Below the pieces are notes generated by a model. That model saw nothing but the letters and a program-made list of their open reading frames with translations, was not told the DNA's origin and did not search any database. A stretch of 64,000 nucleotides of DNA from Duganella sp. CF402 (lineage in GTDB: Bacteria > Pseudomonadota > Gammaproteobacteria > Burkholderiales > Burkholderiaceae_D). The position numbers and the translations under genes are program-made. The DNA lies in NCBI RefSeq assembly GCF_900109645.1, contig NZ_FOBG01000001.1, positions 744,001 to 808,000 of the forward strand, in the 5' to 3' direction. Of the stretch, positions 1-7,015 are shown one piece after another. Each line of letters starts with the position of its first letter. The stretch's first letter is position 1.

Positions 1-4
1 TGGC

Positions 5-1291
5 TCATGGCAGCGTGGCCCAGGCCGGAGCGGCGTCGAAGGCGGCGGCGACGCGCAGCGCCGACTTCAGGCCGTCCTCGTGGAAACCATAGCCGGTCCA
101 GGCGCCGGCGTACCAGATGCCACCACCGCCCTGGATCTGCGGCAGCGCGCGCTGCGCGTCGATGGCCGGCTGGTCCATGATCGGGTGGTCGTATTCGAAG
201 CGCGCCAGCACCTTGTCGGCCGCCGGCGGCGCAGGCGGATTCAGGGTGACCACCACCGGCTGCTTGAACGGCAGGCTTTGCAACTGGTTCAGCCAATAGC
301 TGACGCACACCGGCTGGCTGCCGTCGCGCTGCCGCGACGACAGGTAATTCCATGCCGACCACACCTTGCGCAACTGCGGCATCAGGCCTGCATCGGTGTG
401 CAGCCATGCGGTGTTGGGCTGGTAGCGCACCGCACCAAGGATGGCGCGTTCACGCTCGCTGGCGTCGGCCATCAGCGACAGCGTAGCTGGCGCGTGGGTA
501 GCAAAGACCACCGCATCAAACGCTTCCACCTGCATCAGCGCACCGTGGCGGACCTGCACCTGCCCGCCGCTGCGGCGCACCTCGTGCACCGGCGTAGTGA
601 GCCGGCAATCGGGCAGGGTGGCGGCGATGGCTTGTACGTAGTTGCGCGAACCGCCGCGCACCGTGCGCCACTGCGGCCGGTCATTGACCTGCAACAGCGC
701 GTGATTCAGGCAGAAGCGCAGGAAGGTCGCGGCCGGAAAGCGCAGGATATCTTGCGGTGAGCTGGACCAGATAGCGGCGGCCATCGGCAGCAGGTAAGCG
801 TCGCGGAACATGCTGCCGTAGCGGTGGCGTGCCAGCAGCTGTTCCAACGTGACGCGGTCCGATTCGCACTCAGCGAGAAAATCCTCGGCATGGCGGTTGA
901 AATGCAGGATATCGCGCAGCATGCCGAGGAAGGCGGGCGAAGCCAGCCGGCGGCGCTGGGCGAACACAGTATCGAGACTGGTGCCGGCCCATTCCAGCGC
1001 GCCGTCGTTCATGGACACGCCGAACGACATATCGCTGGCAATGCTGGCCACGCCCAGCTCGTCGAACAGGGCAATCAGGTTGGGATAGGTTTTTTCGTTG
1101 TAGACCAAAAAGCCGGTATCGACCGCGCAGCACTGGCCTTCCAGTTCGATGTCCACGGTGTTGGCGTGGCCGCCGAGATAGCTGCCCGCCTCGAACAACA
1201 CCACGTCGTGGCGGCGGTTGAGGAAGTAAGCCGTGGCCAGGCCGGAGATACCGGCGCCGATCACGGCGATACGTTTGCGTGCTGTAGTCAT
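5..1291 (-). CDS. FAD-dependent amine oxidase-like oxidoreductase
   Basis: This encodes a 428-residue flavoprotein of the NAD/FAD-binding amine-oxidase-like group (COG2907 type). The N terminus has the Rossmann motif GAGISG at residues 12-17, followed by an acidic residue at the end of the second strand (VVLFEAG). The C terminus has the usual second FAD contact (YAGAWTGYGFHEDGLKSA). The start at MTTARK was chosen over an upstream in-frame ATG because the dinucleotide fold should begin within about 10 residues and the upstream extension crosses the regulator gene. The stop overlaps an ATG at 8-6 that begins another minus-strand gene leaving the window, so an operon continues to the left. Family members often sit beside DUF1365 and cyclopropane-fatty-acid synthase genes, but this cannot be checked here. 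The substrate is unknown. Confidence 0.85.
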   Translation of the reverse strand: MTTARKRIAVIGAGISGLATAYFLNRRHDVVLFEAGSYLGGHANTVDIELEGQCCAVDTGFLVYNEKTYPNLIALFDELGVASIASDMSFGVSMNDGALEWAGTSLDTVFAQRRRLASPAFLGMLRDILHFNRHAEDFLAECESDRVTLEQLLARHRYGSMFRDAYLLPMAAAIWSSSPQDILRFPAATFLRFCLNHALLQVNDRPQWRTVRGGSRNYVQAIAATLPDCRLTTPVHEVRRSGGQVQVRHGALMQVEAFDAVVFATHAPATLSLMADASERERAILGAVRYQPNTAWLHTDAGLMPQLRKVWSAWNYLSSRQRDGSQPVCVSYWLNQLQSLPFKQPVVVTLNPPAPPAADKVLARFEYDHPIMDQPAIDAQRALPQIQGGGGIWYAGAWTGYGFHEDGLKSALRVAAAFDAAPAWATLP

Positions 1292-1318
1292 AGTTATGGT
1301 GGCGTTTTTATACCGACG

Positions 1319-1335
1319 TGGTAATATTACTACCA
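1319..1335. promoter_or_regulatory. Palindrome in the oxidoreductase/TetR divergent gap
   Basis: TGGTA and TACCA arms flank a central ATATTAC, and a perfect 10-bp palindrome GTAATATTAC lies inside at 1321-1330. It sits 28 bases upstream of the oxidoreductase ATG, where a repressor would block transcription. It is a candidate regulator site or AT-rich promoter core. The assignment to the neighbouring TetR protein is inference. Confidence 0.4.
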
Positions 1336-1347
1336 ATAAACCAGAAA

Positions 1348-1365
1348 CGCTACTGATTAGTAGCG
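1348..1365. promoter_or_regulatory. Candidate TetR operator, 18-bp inverted repeat
   Basis: Perfect 7-bp arms CGCTACT and AGTAGCG are separated by GATT. The site is 12 bases upstream of the TetR ATG and between two divergent genes, which is the typical position and size for a TetR-family autoregulatory operator. Confidence 0.5.
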
Positions 1366-1376
1366 AAAATTTACCA

Positions 1377-1982
1377 ATGAGTATTCTTTCCAAATTCAGC
1401 TTCAAAGACCAGGCCTTCAAGCTGCGCGAAAACGCCATCCTGGATGCGACCACGTCCGTGCTGGGCAGCAAGGGCTATGACTTGATGACGATGGATGACG
1501 TGGCAGGGGCGGTCGGCATCTCCAAGCCGAGCCTTTACAAGCACTTCAAGTCCAAGGAAGACCTGGTGGGCGAGGCGATGATCCGGCTGCTGGATGGCGC
1601 GATCGAGCAGGTAGCCGGACTCGATCCTGCACTGGGTCCGGTGGACAAGCTGTCGGCGTTGCTGGAGTGGGCGCTGCGGGTACGGCTGGATGGCGGCTTG
1701 CCATTCCTGCCGTCGACCAGTCCGCATGTGCGGGATATGTTGATGCGCAACGTGAAGTACATGCTGCGCGTGGTGAAGTTGAATCGCCAGCTGGAAGCGC
1801 TGGTCAAGCAGGGGCAGAAGGACGGGCTGCTGAACAAGGCGCTGCCTTCCGACGCCATCCTGTTCAGCTACTACGCCCGTACCTGCGATCCTGCGGTGGA
1901 GTATTTGCAAAAGTTCAGCAAGATGGCGAACGACGATATCGTCCGGCACATGCTGACGGTGACGTTTAGTGGGCTGCGTTGA
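1377..1982 (+). CDS. TetR/AcrR family transcriptional regulator
   Basis: A 201-residue protein of normal TetR length. The N-terminal helix-turn-helix covers roughly residues 17-60 and shows the family pattern: GYDLMTMDDVAGAVGISKPSLYKHF-type recognition helix followed by the KSKEDLV segment. The C-terminal ligand domain is not diagnostic. The ATG at 1377 (MSILSKF) was preferred to an upstream GTG-type extension that runs through the divergent promoter region. It is transcribed divergently from the FAD oxidoreductase across an 85-bp gap holding two inverted repeats, so it probably represses itself and that gene. Its 3' end overlaps the convergent PCuAC gene by 17 bases. Confidence 0.85.
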   Translation: MSILSKFSFKDQAFKLRENAILDATTSVLGSKGYDLMTMDDVAGAVGISKPSLYKHFKSKEDLVGEAMIRLLDGAIEQVAGLDPALGPVDKLSALLEWALRVRLDGGLPFLPSTSPHVRDMLMRNVKYMLRVVKLNRQLEALVKQGQKDGLLNKALPSDAILFSYYARTCDPAVEYLQKFSKMANDDIVRHMLTVTFSGLR

Positions 1983-2394
1983 GCGGCTTGACTGGCGCGT
2001 CGACCACCACTTTGCTGCGTACCTTTTTGGCGTCTTCAAATTCCAGCGTCAGCGGGATTTTGTCGCCTTCCTTCAGCGGCTGCTTCAGTTCCAACAGCAT
2101 CAGGTGATAGCCGCCGGGCGCCAGCTTGACCGGCTGGCCGGCCGGCAGATCCACCGCTGGCATCTGGCGCATGCGCATCATGTCGTTTTCCATTTTCATC
2201 TCATGCATTTCGACCACGCCGGCCGCCGGGGAGCTGACGCCCACCAGTTTCACCGGCTGGACCGAGGTCAACGTCATGAAGGCGCCGGTGGCTTTTTGCG
2301 CGGCTACGGTGGCGCGTACCCACGGTTCGCCGACCGTCACCTGCGCCAGCGCGGGCAGGGCTGCCATCAGCAGCAGGGAGAGTAGTTTTTTCAT
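1966..2394 (-). CDS. Periplasmic copper chaperone PCuAC
   Basis: A 142-residue secreted protein with a signal peptide ending near ALAQ (residue 18). The mature part matches the PCuAC (DUF461) family: it begins with the VGEPWVRATV strand, has the methionine/histidine copper-binding cluster (VEMHEMKMENDMMRMRQM) and has a later GGYHLML histidine-methionine element. PCuAC carries Cu(I) in the periplasm and helps metallate the CuA site of cytochrome c oxidase together with SCO1/SenC. Its ATG overlaps the TGA of the upstream SCO gene (ATGA, 2391-2394), indicating translational coupling. The gene is last in the copper cluster. Confidence 0.9.
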   Translation of the reverse strand: MKKLLSLLLMAALPALAQVTVGEPWVRATVAAQKATGAFMTLTSVQPVKLVGVSSPAAGVVEMHEMKMENDMMRMRQMPAVDLPAGQPVKLAPGGYHLMLLELKQPLKEGDKIPLTLEFEDAKKVRSKVVVDAPVKPLNAAH

Positions 2395-3002
2395 TGGAAT
2401 AGTCCTTTCAGGAAGCCGGTTTCTTTTTTCGGATGCATCAGCAGGCGCACATCGGCAGCGACCTGCTGGGCAGTTTGTTCGTGCTTGACCGCCAGGCGGA
2501 TCTTGCCGTTGGCGTCGAACACATAGGTGAGGGCGGTGTGGTCCATCGTGTAGGAGCTGCCGCTTGGCACCTTGCGGTAGAAAATCTTGAAGTCCTTGGC
2601 GGCCTTGGCGGTCTGCTCAAGATTGCCGCGCACCGCGACAAAGCTCGGATCGAAAGCGCGCATATACTCGGCCAGCAGCGGCCCGGTGTCGCGCTCGGGA
2701 TCGACGGTGACGAACACCACTTGCAGCTTGTCGCCATCGGCGCCCAGCAGGCGCTTGATTTCGGTGGCGCGCGCCAGCGTGGTCGGGCACACGTCCGGGC
2801 ATTGGGTGAAGCCGAAGAACAGCATCACATACTTGCCCTTGAAGTCGCGCAGCGAGGCTGGCTTGCCGTCGCTGTAGGACAGCTGGTAGTCCGGGCCGAG
2901 GTTGGCGCCGGTGATGTCGATGGCGGTGAAGCCGGCGGCGCGGGCGGAACCAGCCACCAGCGGTAGCGCCACCAACGACGATATGAAGGTACGGCGTTGC
3001 AT
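2391..3002 (-). CDS. SCO1/SenC family copper-binding protein
   Basis: A 203-residue thioredoxin-fold protein. It starts at MQRRTF with an arginine-containing N terminus and a hydrophobic segment ending near ARAAG, consistent with a Tat- or Sec-type signal or membrane anchor. The copper ligands of the family are present: CxxxC in FTQCPDVCPTT near residue 72 and a distal histidine in the MDHTAL segment. SCO proteins deliver copper to, or reduce the CuA cysteines of, cytochrome oxidase. A longer in-frame ORF upstream was not used because the signal sequence fixes the start. The gene overlaps the PCuAC gene, and the DUF2946-like gene lies 74 bases upstream. Confidence 0.9.
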   Translation of the reverse strand: MQRRTFISSLVALPLVAGSARAAGFTAIDITGANLGPDYQLSYSDGKPASLRDFKGKYVMLFFGFTQCPDVCPTTLARATEIKRLLGADGDKLQVVFVTVDPERDTGPLLAEYMRAFDPSFVAVRGNLEQTAKAAKDFKIFYRKVPSGSSYTMDHTALTYVFDANGKIRLAVKHEQTAQQVAADVRLLMHPKKETGFLKGLFQ

Positions 3003-3076
3003 AGAGAATCCTGTCAAACGAATGATGCGAAGGCCGCGCTGGGTGGCAGCACGGCGGAGCGATGCGAGGTTTCGTC

Positions 3077-3442
3077 TCAGGCTGCGGGTGGTCCGCGCGG
3101 CTGGGCAGCCGGGCGGAAGCCTGCCGGCACCGGCGCGGCGCGGTGTGCCAATGGGTAATCGTCGTGGCCTTCCAGTACCGCTAGCAGGCCGGCCGATGGC
3201 GGCGGGGCCTCGCTGCCTGCGTGGAACGCGCAGACAACGCAATGCTTGGCGAGATGGGGCGGCAGCTTGGCCGGCGCCTCTTGGCCGTCGCGGCCGGGTG
3301 CGGCGCGGCACACTTCCAGTGCCAGCGGATCGGCGACCAGTGTGGTCACCGCTTGCCCGATCGCTGGCGCGCAGGCATTGAACAAGATCGCCATGAAGAC
3401 GAGCAAGCTGGCCAAGCGTCGATGCTGGAAGAAAATACGCAT
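3077..3442 (-). CDS. DUF2946-like small protein of the copper cluster
   Basis: A 121-residue protein with a hydrophobic N-terminal segment (LASLLVFMAILFNACAPAIG) and a central HCVVCAFH motif, which is the CxxC pattern typical of DUF2946 proteins found beside SCO1, PCuAC and copper-linked TonB receptors. The C terminus is proline- and alanine-rich. The biochemical role is unknown; the neighbours suggest metal handling in the cell envelope. The start at MRIFFQ was chosen so that the hydrophobic segment is N-terminal; in-frame ATGs up to 3529 also exist. It is the first gene of the minus-strand copper cluster. Confidence 0.65.
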   Translation of the reverse strand: MRIFFQHRRLASLLVFMAILFNACAPAIGQAVTTLVADPLALEVCRAAPGRDGQEAPAKLPPHLAKHCVVCAFHAGSEAPPPSAGLLAVLEGHDDYPLAHRAAPVPAGFRPAAQPRGPPAA

Positions 3443-3590
3443 GCCGCGATTATAACGTCTGCCGGATGACAGTGTATTGAGGGCAGTTGCCATAGTGAAA
3501 ATTCGTGAACTTTGCCAACAAATAAACATGCTATGCTGAAAGTCAACAGCTTATCGATCAACACGATCAACAACTAACAAGCTCGTCAAT

Positions 3591-3767
3591 ATGAACAAAA
3601 AATTTCTTGTGAACGTTCCTCTCGGTGCCGGTGTTGGAACTGCAATTTATCAGGCTCTAATGAACGGCATGTCTCATGTCGACTGGTACAGGGTTGCAAC
3701 CGTGGCGCTAGTTAGCTTCTTCATTGTCGCATTACCGATAGCTTACTTTTCCCGTCCGAAAAAGTAA
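3591..3767 (+). CDS. Small two-helix membrane protein
   Basis: A 58-codon ORF encodes a short polar start (MNKKFLVN), a glycine-rich semi-hydrophobic segment (VPLGAGVGTAIYQAL), a clear transmembrane helix (VATVALVSFFIVALPIAYF) and a basic end (SRPKK). It opens the AT-richer islet on the plus strand. No family is recognised. The hydrophobic pattern with a basic tail argues for a real gene although no strong ribosome site is visible. A motif 12 bases after its stop recurs after the frameshifted membrane gene at 4650-4872, suggesting that both arrived with similar cassettes. Confidence 0.55.
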   Translation: MNKKFLVNVPLGAGVGTAIYQALMNGMSHVDWYRVATVALVSFFIVALPIAYFSRPKK

Positions 3768-3778
3768 GCGGCAGCGAT

Positions 3779-3797
3779 CGGCCAGAAGCAGACCACT
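3779..3797 (+). repeat. 19-bp motif copy 1 (CGGCCAGAAGCAGACCACT)
   Basis: This 19-base word recurs at 4890-4908 with 17 of 19 bases identical. Each copy follows the stop of a small membrane-protein gene, by 12 and 18 bases respectively. It may be a cassette junction or a shared 3' tail. Confidence 0.4.
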
Positions 3798-3815
3798 TAC
3801 GAATCTATTGAATTT

Positions 3816-4580
3816 ATGTCGCATACCCAAATTACCCATCTACTCTTAGCGATTTGTTTCATGATCTCTTCGTGCTCCGTATTGCCAGGAGATAGTTTGT
3901 TTGGAAAATCAGCCAATGAAGTATTCGACGACAAGAAGGTTGTTAGTCTGGTCAATCTGGCAATGCGACATAACGAAATGGGAGTGAAGCAGGAAATTGG
4001 TTCGGGAGCAGATATCAACAGCTCTGGCCAGCGCGGAATGACGCCACTGATCTGGGCCATTGTAAAACGGGATCCAGAGGCTGTCTCGTTGCTGCTCAAG
4101 TTAGGGGCGAACCCCAATTTTTACCAAGAACAACCCAATGGCACCATTGGATTAGCTCCTCCCGTCTTTTTGGCCGCTTCCGCAGGAGAATCAAAGATTC
4201 TTCGCTTGCTTCTCGAGCATGGTGGCGCACCAGGCACCGAACACAATGAAGTTAGTGCACTGATGCATACCTTGGACGCGCAGCATTATGATTGCGCTGA
4301 AATTCTATTGGCGCACGGCGCAGACATCAATTTCACCAGCGGCGCATCTGAACTTTCAGCCTTCATAAAGGCGGCGTCGGTCGGCTATTATGATCGCGCA
4401 CTATGGATATTAAATCATGGATATACCCATCGGATGGATCTAGCACAGCGCGCGTTGCTCCAGAAAACGTCCAAAGTACGTCCTGGTCAGGAAGAATACA
4501 GGGAAAAGGTTCTGAAATTCGTCGCGGACTATCTGGCCCAGCATCCCGCCAAACAGAGCAAGAATAAAGATGCACGGTAA
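3816..4580 (+). CDS. Ankyrin-repeat lipoprotein
   Basis: A 254-residue protein with a lipoprotein signal peptide: hydrophobic stretch LLLAICFMISSC with the lipobox cysteine near residue 20. At least four ankyrin-type units follow: MTPLIWAIVKRDPEAVSLLLKLGANPN, PVFLAASAGESKILRLLLEHGG, SALMHTLDAQHYDCAEILLAHGADIN and a weaker fourth unit near residue 190. Ankyrin repeats bind protein partners, and an envelope-anchored example may act in immunity to a toxin or in envelope protection, but nothing here fixes the role. It lies in the AT-rich islet between two small membrane genes. There is no partner toxin with recognisable motifs directly adjacent. Confidence 0.8.
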   Translation: MSHTQITHLLLAICFMISSCSVLPGDSLFGKSANEVFDDKKVVSLVNLAMRHNEMGVKQEIGSGADINSSGQRGMTPLIWAIVKRDPEAVSLLLKLGANPNFYQEQPNGTIGLAPPVFLAASAGESKILRLLLEHGGAPGTEHNEVSALMHTLDAQHYDCAEILLAHGADINFTSGASELSAFIKAASVGYYDRALWILNHGYTHRMDLAQRALLQKTSKVRPGQEEYREKVLKFVADYLAQHPAKQSKNKDAR

Positions 4581-4649
4581 CGCAGTCGCTGCAACCGGAC
4601 AGTAGCAGCCATTCCGCCGCCAGAAAGCGAATAATCAACCGAATAACCA

Positions 4650-4872
4650 ATGAAGCCGTACGAAATTTTTGAATTGATCTGTCAGTGGATTGGCATGGCC
4701 TCTCTAGTCATTGGCGCCTCGACGTTTTGGGGGGGCTGTCGTTGCTGGCATCGCCAAGGTCTCATTTGACATGGGACCGGGACGAGCACTGCTTCTGGTC
4801 GGACTTCCCGTTGCACTGCTGATTGCAGCCTTCCTTATCCCAAGAATTAAGAGCATTATGGGCTATGCATGA
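4650..4872 (+). pseudogene. Frameshifted small membrane protein gene
   Basis: From the ATG at 4650 the frame reads MKPYEIFELICQWIGMASLV and on to a run of seven G (4729-4735), then hits a stop after a short out-of-character tail (CRCWHRQGLI). Removing one G restores an ORF of 73 codons ending at the TGA at 4870-4872, whose second half is a clear transmembrane helix (GRALLLVGLPVALLIAAF) with a basic end. The break is therefore a single +1 base in a homopolymer. It could be a true pseudogene, a phase-variable or slippage-read gene, or a sequencing error. Confidence 0.6.
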
Positions 4873-4889
4873 CGCAATCCGGCCATATT

Positions 4890-4908
4890 CGGCCAATAGC
4901 AGACCACT
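4890..4908 (+). repeat. 19-bp motif copy 2 (CGGCCAATAGCAGACCACT)
   Basis: Second copy of the word at 3779-3797, differing at two positions, 18 bases after the end of the frameshifted membrane gene. Between here and the HEPN-motif gene (4909-5041) only AT-rich sequence without a clear promoter was seen. Confidence 0.4.
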
Positions 4909-5041
4909 CCAAACCAATGCTTATACGATCCACAATAATTGCATCCTTTGAAAACGAAACGACTAGGTGAGCGCACAAGTGGCTTGATGTTTGCCCCTAT
5001 ATTCTTTTAGATCGACACCTTCTAGATCGGCAATAGGCCCC

Positions 5042-6214
5042 ATGAACAAATCTTCAAATCCCGAGGGAGTACCCTTGATTATGGCAGTAAGTGCGCCGCT
5101 GAAGCTAATAGGAAAAGATGGTCGTGACGCATGGCGGCCAACGCTAGAAGACATAAATCGCCGAACGTACGATTATCTGAAACTCAATAGGGCTAGTGGG
5201 TTCATTGATGGAAATGTTGCCCCGTACATGATGTTGGTAGGTTTTGATGGGAGCTTGGCAATGCCCGCGCTTCCTGAGTTCGCAGAACCAGGAAAGGCGC
5301 TCAAGATATTCAATCGCGTTTTCCTCGAGATGCTCCTTGGCGGCATCTATACAGAAGGAGCGGCTCCGTCTGATATATGTTCCGGCTGGTTGTTTAATAC
5401 GGGATATACCCGGCTGCATGGTGGTCGGAACAGAAATTCAGCATTACACTTTGCGCTCAGAGATAAGACGGCAAGCATCAGCGATAATATCGTGCTTCTA
5501 GATCGGAAGCCTATTACTCTCTCGGCTCTCGAAAGGGCAATCAAACGTGGGAGAAACATCCTTTCTAAGAGCGAGCCAATAAGTCACGAGGTGGCACTTG
5601 CGGGTACCACCCATTACGTCGCGGGTGCGCTTGCAGAGGCGCTGACCTGTTTGTGGACGTGCGTTGAGCAGTTGGTCAGTAAGATTTGGCGGGATGAGGT
5701 GGAAGCTAAAGCTCACGGCGACTCGATTCCAAATCGTAGTAGCTTTTTGAAGGATTACAGGGTTTGGACCACCTCTGCACGGATCGAGCTTTTATTTCAA
5801 AAGGGGATTTTGAGAGTTGAAACGTACCGTTACTTAAATGAAGCTCGAAAGGCACGTAATGAGTTTATTCATCGAGGTGATCAGCCTAATCTTGATGAGG
5901 TGACGGCGGCTCTTTCGGCTATGTTCCATCTCCTATCTGCGTGCGCAACCAAATTCAAGAGCGTAAACCTCCTTGATAAGACCTGCAAAGAAGTAATTGC
6001 AAGGTGCGTGATCAGGCCGCGATCGAATGATGAAAAACTTGAGCCGAGCTATTGGCGTGATATGGCGCGAGTACCTGGCGAAGCTCAATTTGAAGGCAAG
6101 TTCAAGCCATTTGATTTGAAGCTGCGTCCCATATCTGAAATCGACCCCAACTACGAAAAGAAGGCGTTACGCAAAGGTATATTATCGAAGGAAAGGGCGA
6201 AAGATGGACAGTAA
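5042..6214 (+). CDS. HEPN-motif protein of unknown function
   Basis: A 390-residue soluble protein. Residues 272-277 read RNEFIH, the RNxxxH (Rx4-6H) signature of HEPN nucleases. It sits in a helical region (YRYLNEARKARNEFIHRG, then a long helix with LSAMFHLLSACATKF) much like the Apea-type HEPN proteins of defence islands. The N-terminal 190 residues are not recognised. HEPN proteins typically act as metal-independent RNases in toxin-antitoxin or anti-phage systems, so the role is inferred. The ATG at 5042 was chosen over an upstream TTG. The gene overlaps the next ORF by 11 bases, which suggests translational coupling. Base composition is lower in GC than the flanks. Confidence 0.65.
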   Translation: MNKSSNPEGVPLIMAVSAPLKLIGKDGRDAWRPTLEDINRRTYDYLKLNRASGFIDGNVAPYMMLVGFDGSLAMPALPEFAEPGKALKIFNRVFLEMLLGGIYTEGAAPSDICSGWLFNTGYTRLHGGRNRNSALHFALRDKTASISDNIVLLDRKPITLSALERAIKRGRNILSKSEPISHEVALAGTTHYVAGALAEALTCLWTCVEQLVSKIWRDEVEAKAHGDSIPNRSSFLKDYRVWTTSARIELLFQKGILRVETYRYLNEARKARNEFIHRGDQPNLDEVTAALSAMFHLLSACATKFKSVNLLDKTCKEVIARCVIRPRSNDEKLEPSYWRDMARVPGEAQFEGKFKPFDLKLRPISEIDPNYEKKALRKGILSKERAKDGQ

Positions 6215-6848
6215 GGAGCTTTGGCAACTTAGTCGAATCGTCAACCAAGTACATTTGAGCGATTTTTCTGAGGATGATGTATTTATTTTACTTATGCTAC
6301 TTCGGCGTTACGCAAAAGTTGGGGGGGCTTTACGTGAGTTTGCCGATTTCCTCGCACATAGAGAGAAGGATAGAGGGCTGATCTTTGACTACATGACAGA
6401 AGTAAAAAATGCTCTTGATCGCCCACCACCATTTGACGGAAAAATAGAAATTCGTCCGATATTTACGGTCGATGACATAGCTACGGAAATTAATTCGATT
6501 CTCGGACACGAACAGCTAGTCCCTTTTTCCGCATTGCAAATGAATCACCTAATGATCTGCATAATTTCTCTTTTGCAATGTACCGAGATCTGGAAAAAGG
6601 ACGGTACCTCCATCGGCCAGCTTCATGTAGCTATTTCATCGAAGGAAATTTTTCTTATCGGAAAAATTCGACTCGTCAATTTTGGCTCGATTTACGTAAC
6701 GTTTGTGGCATTGACTGCAAAAAATGATGTGCTGGATATCGTTGACCAAGACGGCCAAGCTTGGATTCAATTTAACGGTGTGAGCTGGGCGAAAACAAAA
6801 AATAATGTCTTTGCTATCAATCAGTACCAAACGACCTTTCTTGGCTGA
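6204..6848 (+). CDS. Unknown partner protein of the HEPN-motif gene
   Basis: A 214-residue protein with no family recognised. The N-terminal third is helical and contains LREFADFLAHREKDRG, a charged segment with conserved-looking H, R and D residues. The C-terminal third is rich in beta-type strands (LHVAISSKEIFLIGKIRL, VDQDGQAWIQFNGVSW). There is no signal peptide and no membrane segment. Its ATG lies inside the last codons of the HEPN-motif gene in another frame, so the two are almost certainly cotranslated and may form a pair such as effector plus regulator or antitoxin. It is followed by 167 bases without a convincing gene before the putAbiC-like gene. Confidence 0.6.
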   Translation: MDSKELWQLSRIVNQVHLSDFSEDDVFILLMLLRRYAKVGGALREFADFLAHREKDRGLIFDYMTEVKNALDRPPPFDGKIEIRPIFTVDDIATEINSILGHEQLVPFSALQMNHLMICIISLLQCTEIWKKDGTSIGQLHVAISSKEIFLIGKIRLVNFGSIYVTFVALTAKNDVLDIVDQDGQAWIQFNGVSWAKTKNNVFAINQYQTTFLG

Positions 6849-7015
6849 ATTTTCTCTGCCTGCAGCAGCCCATCGCGAGAAGAACATGAAGAACAGCGAG
6901 AGAATAGCCAGCGCTTGGGAGGTAAAAATTCTGGCTCCCCTGACCGCCCCATACGCCCAGGTTAAATCGATGTTTTTTGCTTTATAAAACGTTAATCATC
7001 ATCAAATAAGCACTC

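Noticed and set aside
6805..6987. A 60-codon frame between the unknown partner gene and the putAbiC-like gene
   Set aside because: It begins inside the upstream gene, has no ribosome site and its composition matches out-of-frame reading.
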